Shown in pieces: positions 1-15,160 of a stretch of DNA of 64,000 nucleotides. Under the pieces are notes generated by a model that made no database searches, was not told where the DNA came from, and saw only the letters and a program-made list of their open reading frames with translations. Source of the DNA: Alitta virens. Its lineage: Eukaryota > Annelida > Polychaeta > Phyllodocida > Nereididae. Location of the stretch: contig OW028573.1 in the NCBI GenBank assembly GCA_932294295.1, positions 58,691,829-58,755,828 on the forward strand, written 5' to 3'. The stretch's first letter is position 1; each line of letters starts with the position of its first letter. The position numbers were made by a program, and so were the translations under genes.

Positions 1-3000
1 AATGAATCCTACTACTGCCACTACAAGTAGTTTTTCCCCATTCTTTCTTGCGATTATAGTCAATTTAAATTCATGGAAAGCATGGTATTAACAAGATGAG
101 GAAATTAAATGCAAATCCACGAAAGCGATAAAAAAGGACATTTGTAACACACCAGCCGCCAATGAAGTCACACCACTCAAAGTACTTTTCTCAAGTTGTG
201 TTTACTCCAATGATGCTATATAGCTAGGGCTAATATTAAAGAATCTGTCGGTCAGTTTTCTTAAGATAAAGATGTCCATTATAATTGAACAACCAATAAT
301 TCAGCTGTAAGCATCAGGGTTAGTCGGTTAGTTGACTTTCGATTCGAAAAGAAGAAGTCATCTGCGCATGTTCTGTAAAAATTGAACAGAACCAAGGACG
401 ACAAGTTAGACAACCTAAATGGAGTCTTCACTTTTGTTTTTCTTGGAGATGAAGGAAGCTTTGATGTTTGATGTCTGCATAGCCTGCAGAGATCACAAAC
501 ACAAAGTTACTGGAAACAAGGTCCACAAAGTAGCTCCGAGCTGCAGCGAAGTTCTCTTCCAGAAACACTACTATTTCCATCACTTTAATTCGTTACTTTG
601 TTTCAAAGTTTTGCAAAAACAACTGAAGCAAATGAATATAAGAAGCACACAATGTGTCCTTTTATTTCAAATGGCAGTAATGATCATTTCGCAAAGTTTT
701 GCCAGAGGCAACTAGAAGCTTGGTATCTTGATGAATGTGGCTGCTTATCAGAGCAGTCAGTCCTGCATTTCCAATTTTGACAGTATTATCCAATTTCATT
801 TAACTTCTTGTGCCAGCAAGAGATAATATCCACCGAGCTGGTGAATTTTAGTTGCTTTAGCAAAATAACACAGCAATATTTCCTCAGATTCACTATGTAC
901 TGGATACAAGAGGAAATGAGACTTTTCAGTTAACAGGGAGAGCTCCATACCGGTCCTCACTACTGTTGTGATGTCATCAATGCACTCAATGACCTGATGA
1001 CGTCACCAGACAATGGCTATAGGACCTGCAGAAACAGAGATACTTCAGAAGAAAAAACTTAAACGCTAAATCATTATTGCAAGCACGAACGAGGTGTCTG
1101 ATTCACTTTTATTGGCAGACCGAGTGTTTATTTGCCGTATCAAGTTGGGAGCTAGCGTGGTGTGAAATATGGCGAGCATCAGCAGGAAGTGCTGAACCAA
1201 ATTGGGAAAAATGTCAGGGCAGCACTGGAGGACCCAAGGGAATGCCTTGTCAAGAGTGTGATTTATACAGCACATGGTGGCTGGATGGTGCTGGGGCTCT
1301 CAAGTTAGTGGACTAATGCATTGCTTGATGGTAGCTTGCATGACTAGAGCTGCATGCAACATGTTTTGGATATAAAAGAGTTCAGCGTAGACTATACTAA
1401 GCTTCTGTGATGGATTGACAAAAATGTGTTCGTCTGCTTGATTGTTCGCCACCTTGCTTGCAAGAAGAGTTATTTGGGGCAATCTAATTCAGTTGAATGG
1501 CTAGCTCGGTCAATTCTCTACCAACCATTAATCACTAATCAGCCTGGGAAAATGGTCAATCAGGAGCAGAGGGACCTGCCATGGCTGACCACAAGCAACA
1601 GGACGAACTTCAAAGAGTCAAACGAAGGTGGATGAAACAGGCTCCTTCGAATCCCCTCAGGCCTTGCAAACGTATCTTATGAGATTTGAAACAGCATGAG
1701 GCAGCCATGACGTCTAATGTCTCATCCCTGTCATTTGCTCAGACGCAGTTTCAGCCCAGGTCAAAGACCACTGACAGTGGACATTTGGAAATGTCACCTG
1801 GAATAAAATGGAGCAGCATAAAATGAGACAGATGTGGAGTTGCAGCAAAAAGGACGGACCAACATGTCCAACGTTTATTATGCCTAACAACCTGTCCTTC
1901 CCAGTATATTTCTAGATGCAACCACAAAGACAAAGCTGTAGTTAAGCCACTAGATCCACTGACTTCGCTTTTATGTATTAATCCTCAAGGAATCTACATG
2001 GGGCAAGGCAGACCATAAATATACAACTTGCAGTGGGATATGTGTACACCTGTCATATATGATAAGGAGAAGCACTATCTGTGTGCATCAGTCATGACAA
2101 CATGATCGAGATGGATGACAGAAAAACAATTTTGCATGTAAAAATAGAGCCTGGAGACTTGAGCTCATCATTTGTAGAACAGAACCTTGGTACCACTGTA
2201 AAATGTATGTTTGTACCTTTGTCCTTCGGTCATTTGCCATTGAACCAATGTATCTGTATGAAATAAGTATGTATATGAGAATTTTACAACAAATTTCCTT
2301 CAGTGAATAGCACTTCAGCCAGTGCTTTGTCCATCGGATGCACCGACTACAGAGACCTAGTCCTCCCAAAGCCCGTTTTACACAGACAAAAAAATACGAA
2401 AACTACAGAACTTATTCACTGGCATATCACATTAATTTACACAAGTCTATTGATCAACCGGAAGCCCTGAACACATGTCCCATGATGGGCCATCCTAACC
2501 TCAAGATTTGGATGGTCTGTCAGAGACTGGCATTTTAATCCATCAGCCAGACACCCTGGGATTCTGCTGGCCTCCCCAGGGAGTTGTGCCTTGTTGCTCT
2601 CTAGTACCCCGTGATCAGAATGTCTCCCTTTTGTTTAAGCACACCAGGGCAGTCTTCCTGTCCTTCCCAGACCTCTTCCCGAGTCTGTCCCTTGCTGGCA
2701 ATGCTGCAAATGAGACTAGATTGGTACTGGGGCAGGAGTATACTAAAAGGACACTATGCTGGTTTCAGCCAGCATCAAATACTGTGAACATTGCTATGAA
2801 CTGTGCTATTTCTTTCAGTTACTTGACAGTTGGGAGGGAATAGGATGCAATTCTGTTTCACAGCGGTCACTGAAGGTTAAAGGAAATGGGACGCAATTTT
2901 CTTACACTGCTCACAGCTGTCTTAAAATAGATGGAAATGGAAAGAATGGAATGTAATACTTCACACAGATTCAAACATTTGGCCATCATTTGCATCAAAC

Positions 3001-6000
3001 CTCTGAGAAATTTGTCAGTTGCACAAACTACAACAGCAAAAATGCCACAGAAATCATGCCAATACTGCAGTGGGACTCAAGACAATTCCAAATCTTTAAC
3101 ACACATGCAATTTGTCATGTGGATGCCTATCAGGCATTCATGAAACAGAATAACAAAGAGGCGAGAAAATTCCTCATTATCCGAGACATTCTTGAGAGCA
3201 CCGCGACCAACATTAAAAGTACATGCGAAGGACACCACAAGACTGATGTAGATACCAATGACCTTCCCAGCGTCCTACATGTATACGGCCAGACAGTATA
3301 TTTCTGTTGCCTCGAAAGCCCATTGCATGCCAATGAGCAAGTCGTATACTACATCATCCTGTCCTTTGCTCGAGAATATTTTGTCTCTGCTGTTCTGTGA
3401 CCTTTACAGCTGAACCATACGGTGTGATAAACCTCAAGGCTATAAATATGATAAAGCCCTTTGGATATACTATGTACAAGACAGTTTGAAGAACATAAGG
3501 AATACATAACACAGTAAATGCGAATATGTTCTCTGGAGTCCCACAAACCCATACTCCCATACAGTCGCACAAACCTGATATCTGGTACTTTGCCAACATA
3601 GATATTCCAAACAGGAGTTCATCAGAGCGGTGTCATCACTATCCTCAACAGAAAAGTCGTCATTATATGACTGTTTGAATTAAATTTAATTGAAAACCAC
3701 AATTTGACATCAGAATACTGCATGATTGTTTAGTTTTTATAATAAATTTAAAATTATCGCATAAATTATAAGTAATATTTGAAAACCTTTATTCACAAGC
3801 TCATGTTCCAGGTTTTTGACACAGACTCACAGACTTTGAGCCAGACTAAACCATACGGAAAGCCGGCCCAGGATGATAACAGAACAGTATAGGCGGTATC
3901 CCTGCACGCAATTCGAGTGCAATCCAACAGAAGGCAATGACACCCTTGTCTGAGGAGGCCATTCTTATTCTGGCAGTAACTGGCACATCTGGAAGAGCTT
4001 ATTTACTGCAGTGTCTCTCACCAATCCTGCAGTTAATCACATGTTCCTTTGTCACCAAGCACAGGCAAGCAGCAAGGAAATGGAGGCTTTTGCAGGATTG
4101 GCTTGCGATTGGTCAATTAGCGATTGACCTACAGCACAGAGGGTGCACCCTGTCAAGGTCCTGTCCTCCCCTCTACAGTTCTTCCACCTATGCTTTTTTT
4201 CTCCGCTTTAACAGCCAATCCATCAATATAACTTTAGCAGCTGAAGCCTTCTAGGCAGCAATAGCTTTACAGATCTATCCCCATGCTGGGCATGAATGGC
4301 TGGGTTGAGATTACTATAAAAACGATACATCAGTCCCCACCTAGCCTTAAATATATCTTATGTGATGAAAAGTGCAAGTTGCTCATACTGAGTATTAAAC
4401 AGCAGGAGAGTGCTCCCAGTACAGCACAAAAATCCATGATGTTGTGACTAAATTGTGACTTTAGCCATGTCTGGGCTTGGGTCTCACAGCTAGAGACTTG
4501 TATGTCTGTTACGCGCTATCCTAATTACAAGCCTAATGCAACCCGCGTCTGATGATCGAAAGACGAGACTTAAATCCCCTACACAAGTCACATGATAATG
4601 AGCAGATTCAGGGCCCAAACAACCTATTCCCATTCTGGAGCACGCTCTCATTGCTCTATCCTGGGTGGTCATGTGGTGACAGCTGACAAACTGGCTTTCA
4701 AGAAAAAACTAAAAGCTAAAGGAAGGAGGAAGCCAAGGAGAGGAGCATCCTACAGGCTCACATATCAAACAGAGTCAAATGGTGTTGGATGTGAGGTATA
4801 TGCTTGTTTGATGGTTGAGGTTCAGTAAAAGTGGACCAAAAATGTGACATTCCTGGTTAATACAGCATAATTGTTATGATGAAATCTACATTTCCTCATT
4901 GAGAAGGACATGTGTAGTGACAATGACACATACAGCCTACCCCAGTAAATGAAACCACAAAATGTGTCAAAAACTGATGTAAATGTTTCAGAGGATATCA
5001 CGTAAGCCATGAGTCCCGCAGAGTGTATGTAAAGCCTTTATTTTTGCACCAGGGAATGGAATTGCTTTTTTTTGGTGTGGCTAAACATACAATACACATC
5101 CAAAAAAGACCTGTTTGTTTCCCATTGCTATTGTCAGTATATCTGGGAACACATAGAGACATATGGTACACGTTGCCCTCGCTTGTTCCTCGTGGTTATC
5201 ATGTGGCACAAGGGCTTTTAGCCTGTCGGGACTCCATTAGCCCCGCCACATGGGGACATCTGCTCTTCTATCATTCATAAGCATGTACACAAATGCCACC
5301 TCTCAATAAGCAATGATGAGGAGGAATTTCCACTGGTGTGTGGTTTGTAAATAAACAAAAGCTTACGTTTGTCTCCAGAATAGAAACACGAAGTGTAAAT
5401 TATAAAAAGACAGGAAGTGTCTCTTAAGCAACAGCAAGTGACCTATCACGAGAATCACCGGAAACGCATAACCAAAGACCAAAAGTAATGCCGAAAGGCA
5501 CAAAACAAAATATATCCAGATTTCATGAGCAAGAACCTAGCAAAGTTCTATTAATGTGTTTGTGCACCTAAAGTTCTGCTTTCCTCACAATGCAATATCT
5601 TGCCAATAAGCCACATTTCAAACTCTGTTTTGACAAACAAAGCGACCCGATTTAACACAATACAGGATGCAAAGAGGATTTCACAGATCCTTCAACGGAT
5701 GGATAGCTTCAATTCAATGCCCTTCACAATATTGGATGCCTCTGTCATGCGACTTCATAGAAAGCAAATTGAAGAATTTCTTTAATTAGCATCCGTGACA
5801 TGAGCTATTTTTCCAGGAAAGAAGTTGTTAACCGAGAATAATTAGTTAAAGCGGTAGAGGCAGAAGGAGAGATAGTGGCTAATAAGGCGTAGCAGTAGAG
5901 GCTGTAGGAGTAGTAGCAGTAACAGCCATAGTTAAGAGTAGTGGAGGTGTTGGAGGTAGTGGTAATAGAGGTAATACTGGCTGTTGTACCGGTTTCATTT

Positions 6001-9000
6001 GAAGAAAAATTTTCCCTTTAGCAATAGTAAAAATAGTGATATTACAGTTCTAAGTAACAGCAGCAGGCAATGCACTTCTATCTGAAGCTAATATGAAGAA
6101 TTATTTCGGTAGTAATAGGGATAGCACAGTAGCAACAATATACCAGTTAATGTGGTTCTGGCTGAGAAAATATATGATATGGAAGTCTGCTTCAGACTGC
6201 TTCACCATTGAGCTGTTGACCATACCTCACACTCCCACAAGCTCCAAAATAGGACCTCAATATGAAGACCGAGATAAAGAGCTGCAGCCAGGCTGAATTG
6301 GCCTTTGTTATCTTTATGTTCAAGCCTGGTCCAGATTACGCAATGATAGGATGTGGTTCACCAGCAGGGCGGTCAGTTCAATTGCAATACCCAGGGTGAC
6401 CACGGATCCATGTAATGTGGCTCACTAGCCACTGCTCAATATGGGCGCGTTAAGACTTGGAGAATAGGACAATATCAACTGTGATGGTCCTGACAGGATG
6501 ATAGTTGCATTGCAACAGTAAAACATAGACTCTCTCTCTGTACAATGTTTGGAATAAGACCAACTAATTTTGTACTTCCCTTTCCAGATTCAGGATACTG
6601 AGGCTAATCATGGCAATTATTGCCATTTAACACAGCTATTTTTGTTATATCATATTATCACGGAGCCTGAGGAGACTGATAGCTTACTGTATCTATTTAG
6701 ATACCTTTGAATAATAATGTCAGTGAAAAAAAAACTACATCCCAGGGCGTAATTTGATAAACACATCAAAAGATGAGATAGTCCCATGAGAACAAGATGT
6801 CATCAAGGAACTTGTCATTTCAAAAGGAATATTTATAACCTAGATGTCAACACAAAGATAGGCAGAAGAATACAAAGGACTCAATTTTCAGAAAAGGAAG
6901 TCCAGTGCCATCTCAGTTAACCCCGGAGTTTGGTTTGATCAATCCAACTAATTCGGAGACTGTTAGTGATCAAAGGCAATGGGATGAGATGGATTCTAAT
7001 TGAGTGATTGTCCTGCTGATGCTGATGCTACTCTTGCTGCAGCAGCAGGGTTGATGATGGAGAAAGGGGCCGAAGGCAGAAAATGGCCTTGTAGGATTAC
7101 GTGGAGTGTATTGCCTGCTGATTGAGTGACAAATTTGGTTGTCCAGCTGCATCTAACACCAGAAAGTAGGCAGGGCAGGATGTGGCAAAGTAGTTTAGTT
7201 ACCCAGCTCAACTGAAGGAATGACAGGAACGTGTTTCACAGACAATCAGGCACAAATAACCACTTCATTTCTCTATGTAAGAGAATTCATTTTCCAGTGC
7301 AACACAGCTTTTCAGTTCATTTCAGACACACGTTGGCTCTCAATGAGTTCTAAACCTTAGGTTCAGTGATGCCATCTGACCTTATTCTAGCAACAAGTCT
7401 TTAATCATGAAATCATCCGGCTACTGCGGCCAGTGCTTGTGAAGGCCATATGGCCAAAGAGCAGTGTCCATGAGTCAATTTCTGCTTATATCACTTCATT
7501 TGAATAATCACAGGCCATACATCATAAAAGGTCAGTCTGCCACTGACCCTTCAAATTTACTGAGCGAGTTTATACCAAGAGGGCGTGCCCCAGTGATAAA
7601 CTCCATTCCCTTAACACTAGCCCTGACCCATATACACTGTTAAGTGTAGCGCATAGTGGCACCCACAACTTATACCAACTGATCGATATTCAATAAATGC
7701 AGCACTTAGACCGACGACCCAGGAGAGCCAACAACCTGAGCCCCAGGAGCAATCTTGGCAACTGACCACCACTAACTGACCACTGACCACCCACGGCAAG
7801 CTAGTCTTCAATCAGTACACCAAGTTCAAGAGATGCGCAACGAGCAGCTTGGCCTAAAGCATTATGTCAGTGGTTTTGTCCGCCACTTTGTAAACAATGA
7901 AGTTCAATGACCTCACCAATGTTATTGCTGGTTTTTATAGTATTCTATTCATTAGCAATATGTGATTTGTATCCTGAAAAGTATCGAAGAATGTTTTAAA
8001 ACGTGTCCTTAGACTAAATACACACAGCACTGCCGGTACTAGAGCATACCTGTCATCTGAGGCAGCAAGCCCATCAATGTACAGATATATAATATGTTAC
8101 TTTTTACTATTATATGCACAAGGTTTTATATACAACAGAATCCACATTACGACAGACAAGCCATCTAATATGTTGAAATTCGAACTTTTGTCTCCTACTG
8201 AATGCATGCAATTACTGTCGAGCAATACCATCCAATCAGTTTCACATTACACTAAATGGCCAGATGCCCCCACTGACTACAACCTACCCAAGTGCTGTAG
8301 AGATGCTAGGTTGAATTTAGTTGATATTTAACTGATCACGCTGATAGTTGGATGTGACTTATTAGATCGAAGTTTTGGCCTGAAGTTAGATCTTTGTTGT
8401 AGCTATATTAGACATTGTCTTACATTTCTCGCAGCTCTATTTTTGGACAATACTTTCTTGTATCCATGGCGGTGTTATTGTGGAGGATTCGACTTCTCCA
8501 AACTTGACCCCACACATTCACTGTGTCAATCGGTGACCCCAAGCTAGCTCAAGGAATCCTGACACCTCGGATGGAGTACAGAGAGGCAGCTTGGTCAACA
8601 AAGCAGTAATTGGAAGCAGTCAATGAGATTGTCCAGGAAGGGAGGAGGACCAAAAAACCTGATGTGCAAATAAAGCAAGAATGGCAGGCAGCCACAAAAA
8701 AGCGTCTGAGAGATCCAATACGGTGCAACGGGCTTTCAGCTCAGAATGGCAAATAGCCACTGGCAGAAGAAGCAAAGCTTAAGCTTCCAACCTCCAAATA
8801 TTCCGAACTTTTCTTTTCCTCAAACAAAAAATTCTAGTCATTTTCTTTTTTCCCCCGTCCTCTTGCCTGTTTAAACACTTCCCAACCTACCATGTTTAGT
8901 TCCCGATGCAAGAAATATGGATATAGAACTAGGAAGTTCCACAAAGTTTCCACTCTATTTATTTTTACGAAAACATTCTAATAAATTGGGGCCCCTCTAT

Positions 9001-11508
9001 ACATTGTATGCATACAGAATCTTCCAGGGGTTTTTAGACTAGAATGTGTACATTATCTTAATGTAAACAAGCCCCACAAAATCTCCATTTCCCGGAGAAA
9101 TATTGAGTCAATACCAGTTTTCACTCCCCCTAATACTGTGAAAAACATTCCACCACCATGACAGATTGGAGTGCTTATTGAATACAAGACTGTGATATAT
9201 TGACCCTATCCTTCAAGACTCGGCTGATATGAATTCTAATACAGGACAAAAAACTGCAAGCAAGACGGACTTTCTGAAGGATATTTTTCTCATATAATGT
9301 TCACTTTGTGAAATTTCTGTGACGTACCTTACCCTGCTTAATGATTAATACCTTCCTCTTTTCATCCTTTGTTTTTTATAGTATGTTAAGACCATACTGC
9401 AGCTCCATGAAGGCATCAAACAGAGTAGAAAAACACTGCAACCTCCTCAGACTCAAACTATATACTTGATAGACATTGACATCAAAGGGCCGTTCATCAA
9501 ATAACAGGTCTAATAAGAACCAATTAGTCAACTCAATGACTGCAGCTGGGAAAGGCAGTGTCACGCACAATCAGCCTCCAATATATTACACAGTTTCTAT
9601 GGCAACCGGAAAGAAATTTAAGGCGGGGTCCATCTGATCCTCGGCATCATGCTCATGCCTCACGGTGTGATAAATCATCTCCCATCAGATATTGCAACAA
9701 AAAGGATTTCCACTTCTTGGTGTTGTTTGTCACATTCAATCGAGTAAGGCTAGGGTGGGTCAATGTTCTGATGACAAATTATGTCTCTAAAGACTATTAA
9801 CAATTCTTGATTAACCCTGAATAACACACGATTCATCATCTAAACAGTCGATGGTGTTAACCTCTTAGGGTTTTTTAAAAACTCATAACCAATAAAATAA
9901 TAGTATGCCACGGAAAGCTGGCAGCATAGATAATGACCCAGTCAGTCCCCATACCGAAATTTCATAGCAATAACGTTTCATGGCAATAACATAAACACGA
10001 GTCCTCCAAACCAATCAAAAGACCATTTAATATGTGTGATAAAAAGGCAGCAATTTTATGCAGTTCATGGTAATGGCTTATGGTCTGATAGTAAATGTCC
10101 CAGCTTTTATTCAGTTCATTTCGTGAATAACACTGTGGATTGTACTGGGAATGCTCTTTGTTAAAATATTGACAGACCCTCGGGGAAGGGTATTGGGAGC
10201 CATTTGATGAGCTTTGAGCGCTGGTGTATGTAGAATCCATCTATTTTACCTGTTATTTGCATTACAAGTCTGACCAATGTGACAATAACTGTCAGAAACA
10301 GGAGTTATGCAAATGAACTCTCAGATTACACATCTCACACCAATCACGATATATATATGATTTCTTTATACGTAACGCCATTCTCTTTACAAATGACAAT
10401 TCTCTTTTCATTTGTGGCAAAATGTTTTCTCGTGGATGTGACTCGGACATGCCATAGATAAAAAATGTTAACCAAAAGGAGACTGCTAAACATGTTACGA
10501 CATAAGACTTCCTAATTGGATTGAAGCAAAAAATCTTCACAAAGAAGAAAAAAAGCTTTACAAAAAAGCAATAAAGCTTTACAAAGAACAAAGGTTCATT
10601 TATGCAACCACAGCTTTTTATTTCCTCTCTGTTAATCATATTGTGCTCAACCGTCCTGGAAAACAATTTCCTCTTCAGAATGAGACATTGTTCCATTATT
10701 TTACTTTCAATGTCTGGCAGCTCCTACGATAAATTTTACTGGTGAAGCAAATAAGTTTCATGCTTCACTTGAGGGCCAATTAAAGTGATTCCAAATATGT
10801 CAAAAATATAACGTTTGGGAATGGAAATAACTGCTATATCCAGTATCATTTATAGCACAGGGATCTACGTCTTGGAAATTCATTTTCGCTCTCGGTCATA
10901 AATCTCATATGTCCATAGTGAAAAGCTAGTGATCACGGTAAAAATATAGACCAAGAGAGCTCTTCAGTCTTGTTTCAATTATAGCACGGGCCAAATGTCA
11001 AGCCTTTGTGTCATAAATCATTATCTATTTTTCACCCAGTCTGTGGATTTATCACCACTGAAAATGCTGATTTACCTAGAAAAATACCCATAGCAAATTT
11101 TCTTAACTTCCTGGGTGTTGGTAGGTAATGCGTAGACTTAAATATCCAATTTTAGACATTCAGTATGTCAACAATATTCATGCACTAGCATTATGGATGA
11201 GTGATTTTATTAGTTTCCACAAATTACAGGGTAAACTGAAATCACGACCCAGGAAGAAAATTTTATGTTACCTAACACAGAAGGAAGATCTAAACATTCA
11301 AAAGATTTGGTCCAATATAAGGCATACCAAACAAGTTTGCTTTCAAAGTACATCATATACACGTGATACAAATAAAGCCATAATCTTAATATAGCTAAGG
11401 AGATTAGAGAGAGATAAAGGTGGTGATAATCCCTTAAGAAGGATGGAAAGGATCTAAGCATCGTGCAGGCATCTCTAAGCATGGATAAAGGACTGATGCG
11501 GTTGGGTA

Positions 11509-11531
11509 GCTGCTGCTGCTGCTGCTGCTGG
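11509..11531. repeat. (GCT)n microsatellite
   Basis: About 7.7 uninterrupted GCT/CTG units within myosin intron 3. No coding context. Confidence 0.95.
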
Positions 11532-14500
11532 ATGCAGGTGATGGGAATGATGGGCTATACAAGGCGACAGGTGTCTCTCTATGAAAGGGTGGGGGTCACA
11601 TGCCATCCCGTGTCAAAAGTCAACTACATCTAATAACTCCTGCCAGATACGATATTTATGGTGTTCTACAGACTTTCACACTTCTTAGGAAACTCTACAA
11701 CTATGGTGTTCTAAATAAAAAAAACTTTAGTCAAAAAGTGAGCTCAACTGTAAAATTCAGCAAAGGGCTTACAAGGTAGATGTAATAGACTCAAGGATAT
11801 AGCATTGAATGATATGAATATTAATTTCTTATTATTGCTGTTAATGAGATCATTCATGATCATTGTTGATTGACAAGTTATCTTCGATATACAACAACAT
11901 GCATCTCATTCGAATTAGCATGATAAACGTCTCCTAAATATGGCCAGTATATGTTTTTATATCAAGAAAAATGGACACATGCTATCATGCAATCCTACTT
12001 TGGTCATGAGACGATGATGAACTAGCAAACATTAAAATGAAACTGACTCACTAATGCACCAAGTACATAAACTAAACTACAAACATCTCACAAGGCACCA
12101 TTTCTATTTTGCAAAAAGATAATCCATTGCCATGGAGACCAACAAAGCAGATGCCTTGTGTATGAACACCCTCAAGGCCAAAGCAGCACATAAAGAATCC
12201 GCTTCTTAATCATCTGATCGTGTATAAGGCATATTAATATAATATTAAATGGGGACATGGTTTTTCCCACAACACTACAAACAAAGGCAATATAAAGCTC
12301 TGAGGATATTGTTCTTTTTTACAATAAGATGATTAATTTTTGCATAATTCATCTCGTGATAGAAAACATGAGAGGAATAGTTAGATATACATTCATGATT
12401 CATCCCATGGTATATAAATTATAATCATCTTCACTGCGTTAATGTTTCATGCAGCATTCATTAAACAACATGACCAAACGATGCCAAAAAAATTTAAACA
12501 CCCACTGGTATATCATGTAAAAATCATCGTCACGACTACACTAATAATATTTTCATAGTAAACTCGTTAATGACTGTGTCATATTTTCATCTTACATGAA
12601 GTAATCAAACAGAAATAAGTGGAAATGATTACTAGGCATGTAACGACATGAAGTTCATTGATGAGCTCATATATGTACATGACTTCCATATTAATTGTCT
12701 CATTAACCGATGCATCCTATCATGAGCAAATAATCAGTGATGCATCAGTGATGGAAAGTTCTGAATTTTCCTTATAGCCTTTTTACATCACATCATATAT
12801 AAGGAAAGATGCAGGAGTTGCTAGAGATATAATAAACAATATAGTTTCATAAGTCTAGAACAAAATATTAGCAATAACCATCAAATGTAATTACAAGATA
12901 ATAATGCAAATATACTGGTGGCAAAAGGTTTCTGCACAACCAGGTGTAAAAAATTAGAACTTTTCTATTTATTATCCCCGTAGTAATTACATGAAAGGGA
13001 AATATTTCTTTTTGCTCTCAGTTGACAGCTGACATCACGCATTTCAAGACATGTGATTGAACGCAACTTTTCTGATCTAAAGAACTGAACATGACAAAAC
13101 CCAGTTTGACAAATCATTTGCTTTGTTAGGCTGTTTTATTGTTTATATATATAAATTTGTTTGAATTCTTTTGTACTCTTTAAATTGTTTACCAAGTTTC
13201 TCATAAAACTTGAAAACTGCAGCAGCAAGATAGGGAATAAAATAGGATTAGCAGACAAGATCTGAAGTGAACCGTGCAAAATTTCAATTGGTATTCTTCG
13301 TAATTATTATTGAGATAATCTCGTCCACTTTGATATGGAAAATTTGCCAGCGCACAAAATTAGGTCAATGGAAATAAATTAGAGACTGGCAGCTCCAGGA
13401 AGTTACTAACATTATACAGAATATGAAACCGACACGTTCAACACTTGTGAATTGTAATTACAACGCTTGTAAATTGTGCTATATACAAATGCAATTGACA
13501 TTTACAGCACACTCACAAGGACATTATTGTATTGTCTGAATATTGCAATATTGCGTCTCGACGTACAACATAATCATGGAAATACTTGTGATATCATGTT
13601 ACTCAATGATGCTACTGAATACTGCATGTATACTTCAATATTTGCAATATAATATTGGTGAGCTACATGTTCATATGACGTTGGTGCTTTTTCTTGTTTA
13701 CTCGCCAGATATTCGCATTCCTTGTTCACAGTTATCAGGAAGTTTACTGAGAAATATGTCATTAAGGCAGCCAGGTGGAACAGGTTACTCCAGGCTGTTG
13801 ACATGGAAAGGTTTGCATGCAAAAAGGTAAGGCAGGTGTATACCCAGGGCAAGTAGCATGCCAACCACAACATATGACACCACAGCCAAATTAATAACCC
13901 TAAATCATAAGTTAACCTACAATATTTATCATACTACACTGGGCAACTTAAGATTTTCTATTCAACCTTCCTGACTAATTCAAACCACTAGCATTGATAA
14001 TGGCAACTTGACATCCATTGTAGGAGGCAATTACCATGCTAATTAAGCAAGTCACGTGAAGTGCCTTGACAGTATAATTTAAAGAACAACTCAAGAAGAC
14101 AATTAGCTTATTAAAGCAACTGCTGCAAAGCAATATATCAGCAGAGCATTAGAACACCATCAATATTTCAAAATCAGCAACGTCTGAAGAGCACAGAGCA
14201 CACTCCATACAAGCAGAGACCACCTACAACTACATGCAATTATGAATAGTTCTGAATACTGATATATTACAGAATACATATCCATGCACTTGCAAAAGTT
14301 ACAGAGATACAGAGACAGAAAAGTGATGCGTGATAGCATCTCTGTCGTATGTAGCATCACGTATATAGAGAATGACACATGGCAATCAGACAGATGCAGG
14401 GATGCAGAGATGCGGAGGGATGCAGGGGGATGATGTGCATGGGAGTGTCATGTCAACATTGGGATCTGTCATATATTCTCTCTACTGTGCAGAATGTAGC

Positions 14501-14750
14501 CTGTCAACAATGCAGACATGTCGTTGGGGGTCAAATACTATGAACAGAACAGCTACATCATATCATCATCATATATATCCAAAAAACATGTTATTTTACC
14601 CTACAGGTAGAACTTAAACAAGTCCATGCTATACTTCATTGTTCACTTTTATTACTTCACATGCATTTTAATGTATATTATGAATGTCTTATAACTTCGT
14701 GAAATTGGTTCTAATTTCACCAAGGTTATAATAAATAAAAGATACATGCA

Positions 14751-15160
14751 GGTTTTTGTGGCAATTTGAAATTAATTGGTATTTAATTTGAATTATGAAC
14801 TATGACCAGGAAATAAATAAGGTAGCCCATTGATTACCATTGCTAAATTGAAAACGTAATCAGCCCACGTTACCCAAAAATTGCCTGATTAGATAACCAA
14901 TAACATACGTGGGCACCAAATCATGCATTTTACCAACGACGTTTAAATACGAAATAAACTTTAAAAAAAAGTAAATTAATAACATGAATGAAATATTGCT
15001 GATTTAATCTATTTCCAAATCTTGTCACCATAATTTTTACATGAACTCATTACGTTTTCAATTTAGCAATAGTAATTAATTAGCTACCTCAATCATTTCC
15101 CGTTCATGAAGTTCATAATTTAAATTAAATACCAATTAACTTCAAATTGCCACAAAAACC
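14751..15160. mobile_element. Foldback / MITE-like element with 110-bp inverted arms
   Basis: The left arm 14751-14860 (from GGTTTTTGTGGCAATTTGAA) and the right arm 15049-15160 are inverted copies of about 110 bp with scattered differences. They flank a 188-bp centre that has its own smaller inverted pair, GCCCACGT at 14863 and ACGTGGGC at 14907. There is no coding capacity. I see no clear target-site duplication, so the superfamily is unknown. Confidence 0.8.

Noticed and set aside
2990..3400. 136-codon open frame on the plus strand
   Set aside because: No recognisable motif, ordinary intronic composition, no splice or promoter support; consistent with chance.
10292..10696. 134-codon frame on the minus strand, rich in F, K and V
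   Set aside because: The repetitive FFVKLF pattern comes from a short degenerate tandem of TTTACAAAGAA-like units; not a protein-like sequence.
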